This document shows, piece after piece, positions 6,624-8,047 of a DNA stretch of 8,047 nucleotides. The translations under genes were made by a program, and so were the position numbers. Below the pieces are notes generated by a model that worked only from the letters and a program-made list of their open reading frames with translations, made no database searches and was not told where the DNA came from. Location: positions 1-8,047 of the forward strand of contig JAFAWN010000347.1 of the NCBI GenBank assembly GCA_019241735.1, written 5' to 3'. Numbering within the stretch: the stretch's first letter is position 1; each line of letters begins with the position of its first letter. The DNA is from Terriglobales bacterium (GTDB taxonomy: Bacteria; Acidobacteriota; Terriglobia; Terriglobales; Acidobacteriaceae).

Positions 6624-8047
6624 ATGAAAGCTTTTCCCAAAATTTTCGCTCCGACCAGCAACCGCCGGCTCAATGAGCTGATCGGATTCTTGCTGTGTGT
6701 CTCCGCGCTCCTCCTTTTCCTTGCGCTGGCCTCGTATTCCCCGCTTGATCCTTCGCTCAACAGCGCCTCCATACTGACGGGCTCGCGCACCGCCCGCAAT
6801 TGGATCGGCGTCGTCGGAGCCATTGGCTCCGACCTGCTGCTCCAAGCTTTCGGCGTGGGAGCGTTTCTGCTTCCGCTGATTTCCGCACTTCTCGGCCTGC
6901 GCTGGTTCCGCTCGCGCAGCTTGAGTTCCCCGCTGGCCAAGTTGCTCGGCGCAGTGTGGATCATAATGTTTGTCCCTGCGCTGCTGGCTCTGCTTCCCGG
7001 TCATGTCCGCTGGAAGGGCGTCATTCCCATTGAAGGGCTAGTGGGGAGAATGCTCGGCGACTTTCTCATCCATTACTTCAACCTGGCAGGCGCATACATC
7101 ATCTGCGCGAGCTTCCTGGCCATTGCACTTTATTTCGCCACCGCGTTTTCGTTTTCAGCAATGCGGGTATGGGCGCCTACTCGCTTCGCATTTGCCATTG
7201 CTCTCTGGAACCGCTGGCAGGATTGGCGGCAGGCGCGCGCCCGGTCACGGATGCAGGAACATCTAGAAAAGCAGCGGGCTGCCAGCAAACCGGTAATAAC
7301 GTCGCAACTGGTTTCCGCGCCGGCGGTGTCAGCCCCGGCTCGACCCAGTATCCACGCCGTTCGGCCGAACGATGAGCGTGAACCACGCAGCGGAATTGAT
7401 CGTACTTTCGGAAGCGAAAAAACAGCCGAGGCAGCCGCAGACGTCGAGGTCACTGAGCGTGCCGATAGCGGGCAAAAGCCGAAAACCACCCTGCCGCGGC
7501 TGGCCGGGGGATTCAAGCTTCCTCCCAGCAGTCTGCTGCATCGCCCGGACGAGCAGAATGCGGTCGATGGCGATGAACTCAAATTGCTGGCCCAGGTGCT
7601 CACCGAAAAATATGCGGAATTCGATGTTCGCGGGAAGGTCACCCAAATCAATCCCGGGCCGGTGGTAACCACGTTTGAGTTCAAGCCGGAGGCCGGGATC
7701 AAGTACAGCCGCATCACGAATCTCACCGACGACCTTTGTTTAGCGCTGAAGGCGGAAAGCATCCTGATTGAGCGGGTGGCGGGCAAGTCCACGGTTGGAA
7801 TTCAGGTTCCGAACCGCGAGCGCGAAATTATCTGGCTGCGGGAAAACATCGAGTCGCAGGAATTCATTGGCACCAAATCCAGGCTGACCTTGGCGCTTGG
7901 CAAAGACATTAATGGCCGCATCGTCACCGCCGATCTGGCGGGGATGCCGCATCTGCTGATCGCCGGGTCCACTGGGGCTGGCAAGAGCGTTGCCATCAAT
8001 GCCATGATCATGTCGATTCTGTACAAGGCGACGCCGGAGCAGGTGCG
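6624..8047 (+). CDS. ftsK: FtsK/SpoIIIE-type DNA translocase, N-terminal part, 3' end cut by window
   Basis: Septum-located ATPase that pumps chromosome ends during division; 474 codons are present. The N-terminal membrane domain has four spans, roughly residues 19-37, 61-92, 105-124 and 144-173, with the family signatures YSPLDPS at 38-44 and NWIGVVGAIGSD at 59-70. A variable linker (about 180-295), rich in Ala, Pro and charged residues, follows. The alpha domain starts at FKLPPSSLL and includes INPGPVVTTFEFKP. The beta ATPase domain begins with the Walker A GSTGAGKS at 448-455 (K454). Walker B and the DNA-reading gamma domain lie beyond the window. ATG 6624 is the first usual start in the frame after a stop at 6564-6566; there is no obvious Shine-Dalgarno. 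It follows uppP by 156 nt on the same strand. Confidence 0.95.
   Translation, partial: MKAFPKIFAPTSNRRLNELIGFLLCVSALLLFLALASYSPLDPSLNSASILTGSRTARNWIGVVGAIGSDLLLQAFGVGAFLLPLISALLGLRWFRSRSLSSPLAKLLGAVWIIMFVPALLALLPGHVRWKGVIPIEGLVGRMLGDFLIHYFNLAGAYIICASFLAIALYFATAFSFSAMRVWAPTRFAFAIALWNRWQDWRQARARSRMQEHLEKQRAASKPVITSQLVSAPAVSAPARPSIHAVRPNDEREPRSGIDRTFGSEKTAEAAADVEVTERADSGQKPKTTLPRLAGGFKLPPSSLLHRPDEQNAVDGDELKLLAQVLTEKYAEFDVRGKVTQINPGPVVTTFEFKPEAGIKYSRITNLTDDLCLALKAESILIERVAGKSTVGIQVPNREREIIWLRENIESQEFIGTKSRLTLALGKDINGRIVTADLAGMPHLLIAGSTGAGKSVAINAMIMSILYKATPEQV

Noticed and set aside
6407..7004. Minus-strand frames covering the uppP-ftsK gap and the ftsK start
   Set aside because: They run opposite the FtsK membrane domain, have low-complexity Gln/Arg/Glu-rich translations, and show no domain.

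Overview
The window reads as part of a bacterial chromosome with moderately high GC and dense coding. The mix of genes (radical SAM protein of the tetraether-lipid-synthase type, SH3/TPR envelope protein, M28 peptidase with PA domain, UppP, FtsK) suggests an Acidobacteriota member, probably a Koribacter/Terriglobia-like lineage. That assignment is an inference from protein style and gene content. There is no rRNA or other marker to prove it.

Layout. The left part (1-1796) is on the minus strand. It holds a large radical SAM protein cut off by the left edge (468 residues present) and, upstream of it, a 37-residue single-span membrane protein with a perfect Shine-Dalgarno. Between and around them lies a non-coding stretch (1405-1682, and 1797 to about 1940) with one good sigma70-type promoter on the plus strand and a perfect 12-bp tandem repeat.

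From about 1944 to the right edge everything is on the plus strand: a fold-type II PLP enzyme (threonine dehydratase / serine racemase type); an exported SH3 plus TPR-like protein overlapping it by ATGA; an exported M28 metallopeptidase; undecaprenyl-diphosphatase UppP; and the N-terminal half of an FtsK/SpoIIIE DNA translocase, truncated by the right edge just after its Walker A motif.

The right-hand genes mostly concern the envelope and division: lipid-carrier recycling for peptidoglycan (UppP), chromosome segregation at the septum (FtsK), and two secreted proteins. The left-hand radical SAM protein has the cysteine layout of the MJ0619/Tes family, which joins lipid tails to make membrane-spanning lipids. 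Acidobacteria are known for membrane-spanning iso-diabolic acid, so this is the most interesting gene here. Several starts are non-canonical (TTG for the peptidase and UppP; GTG or possibly ATC for the PLP enzyme). No mobile element, CRISPR array, tRNA or rRNA was seen.
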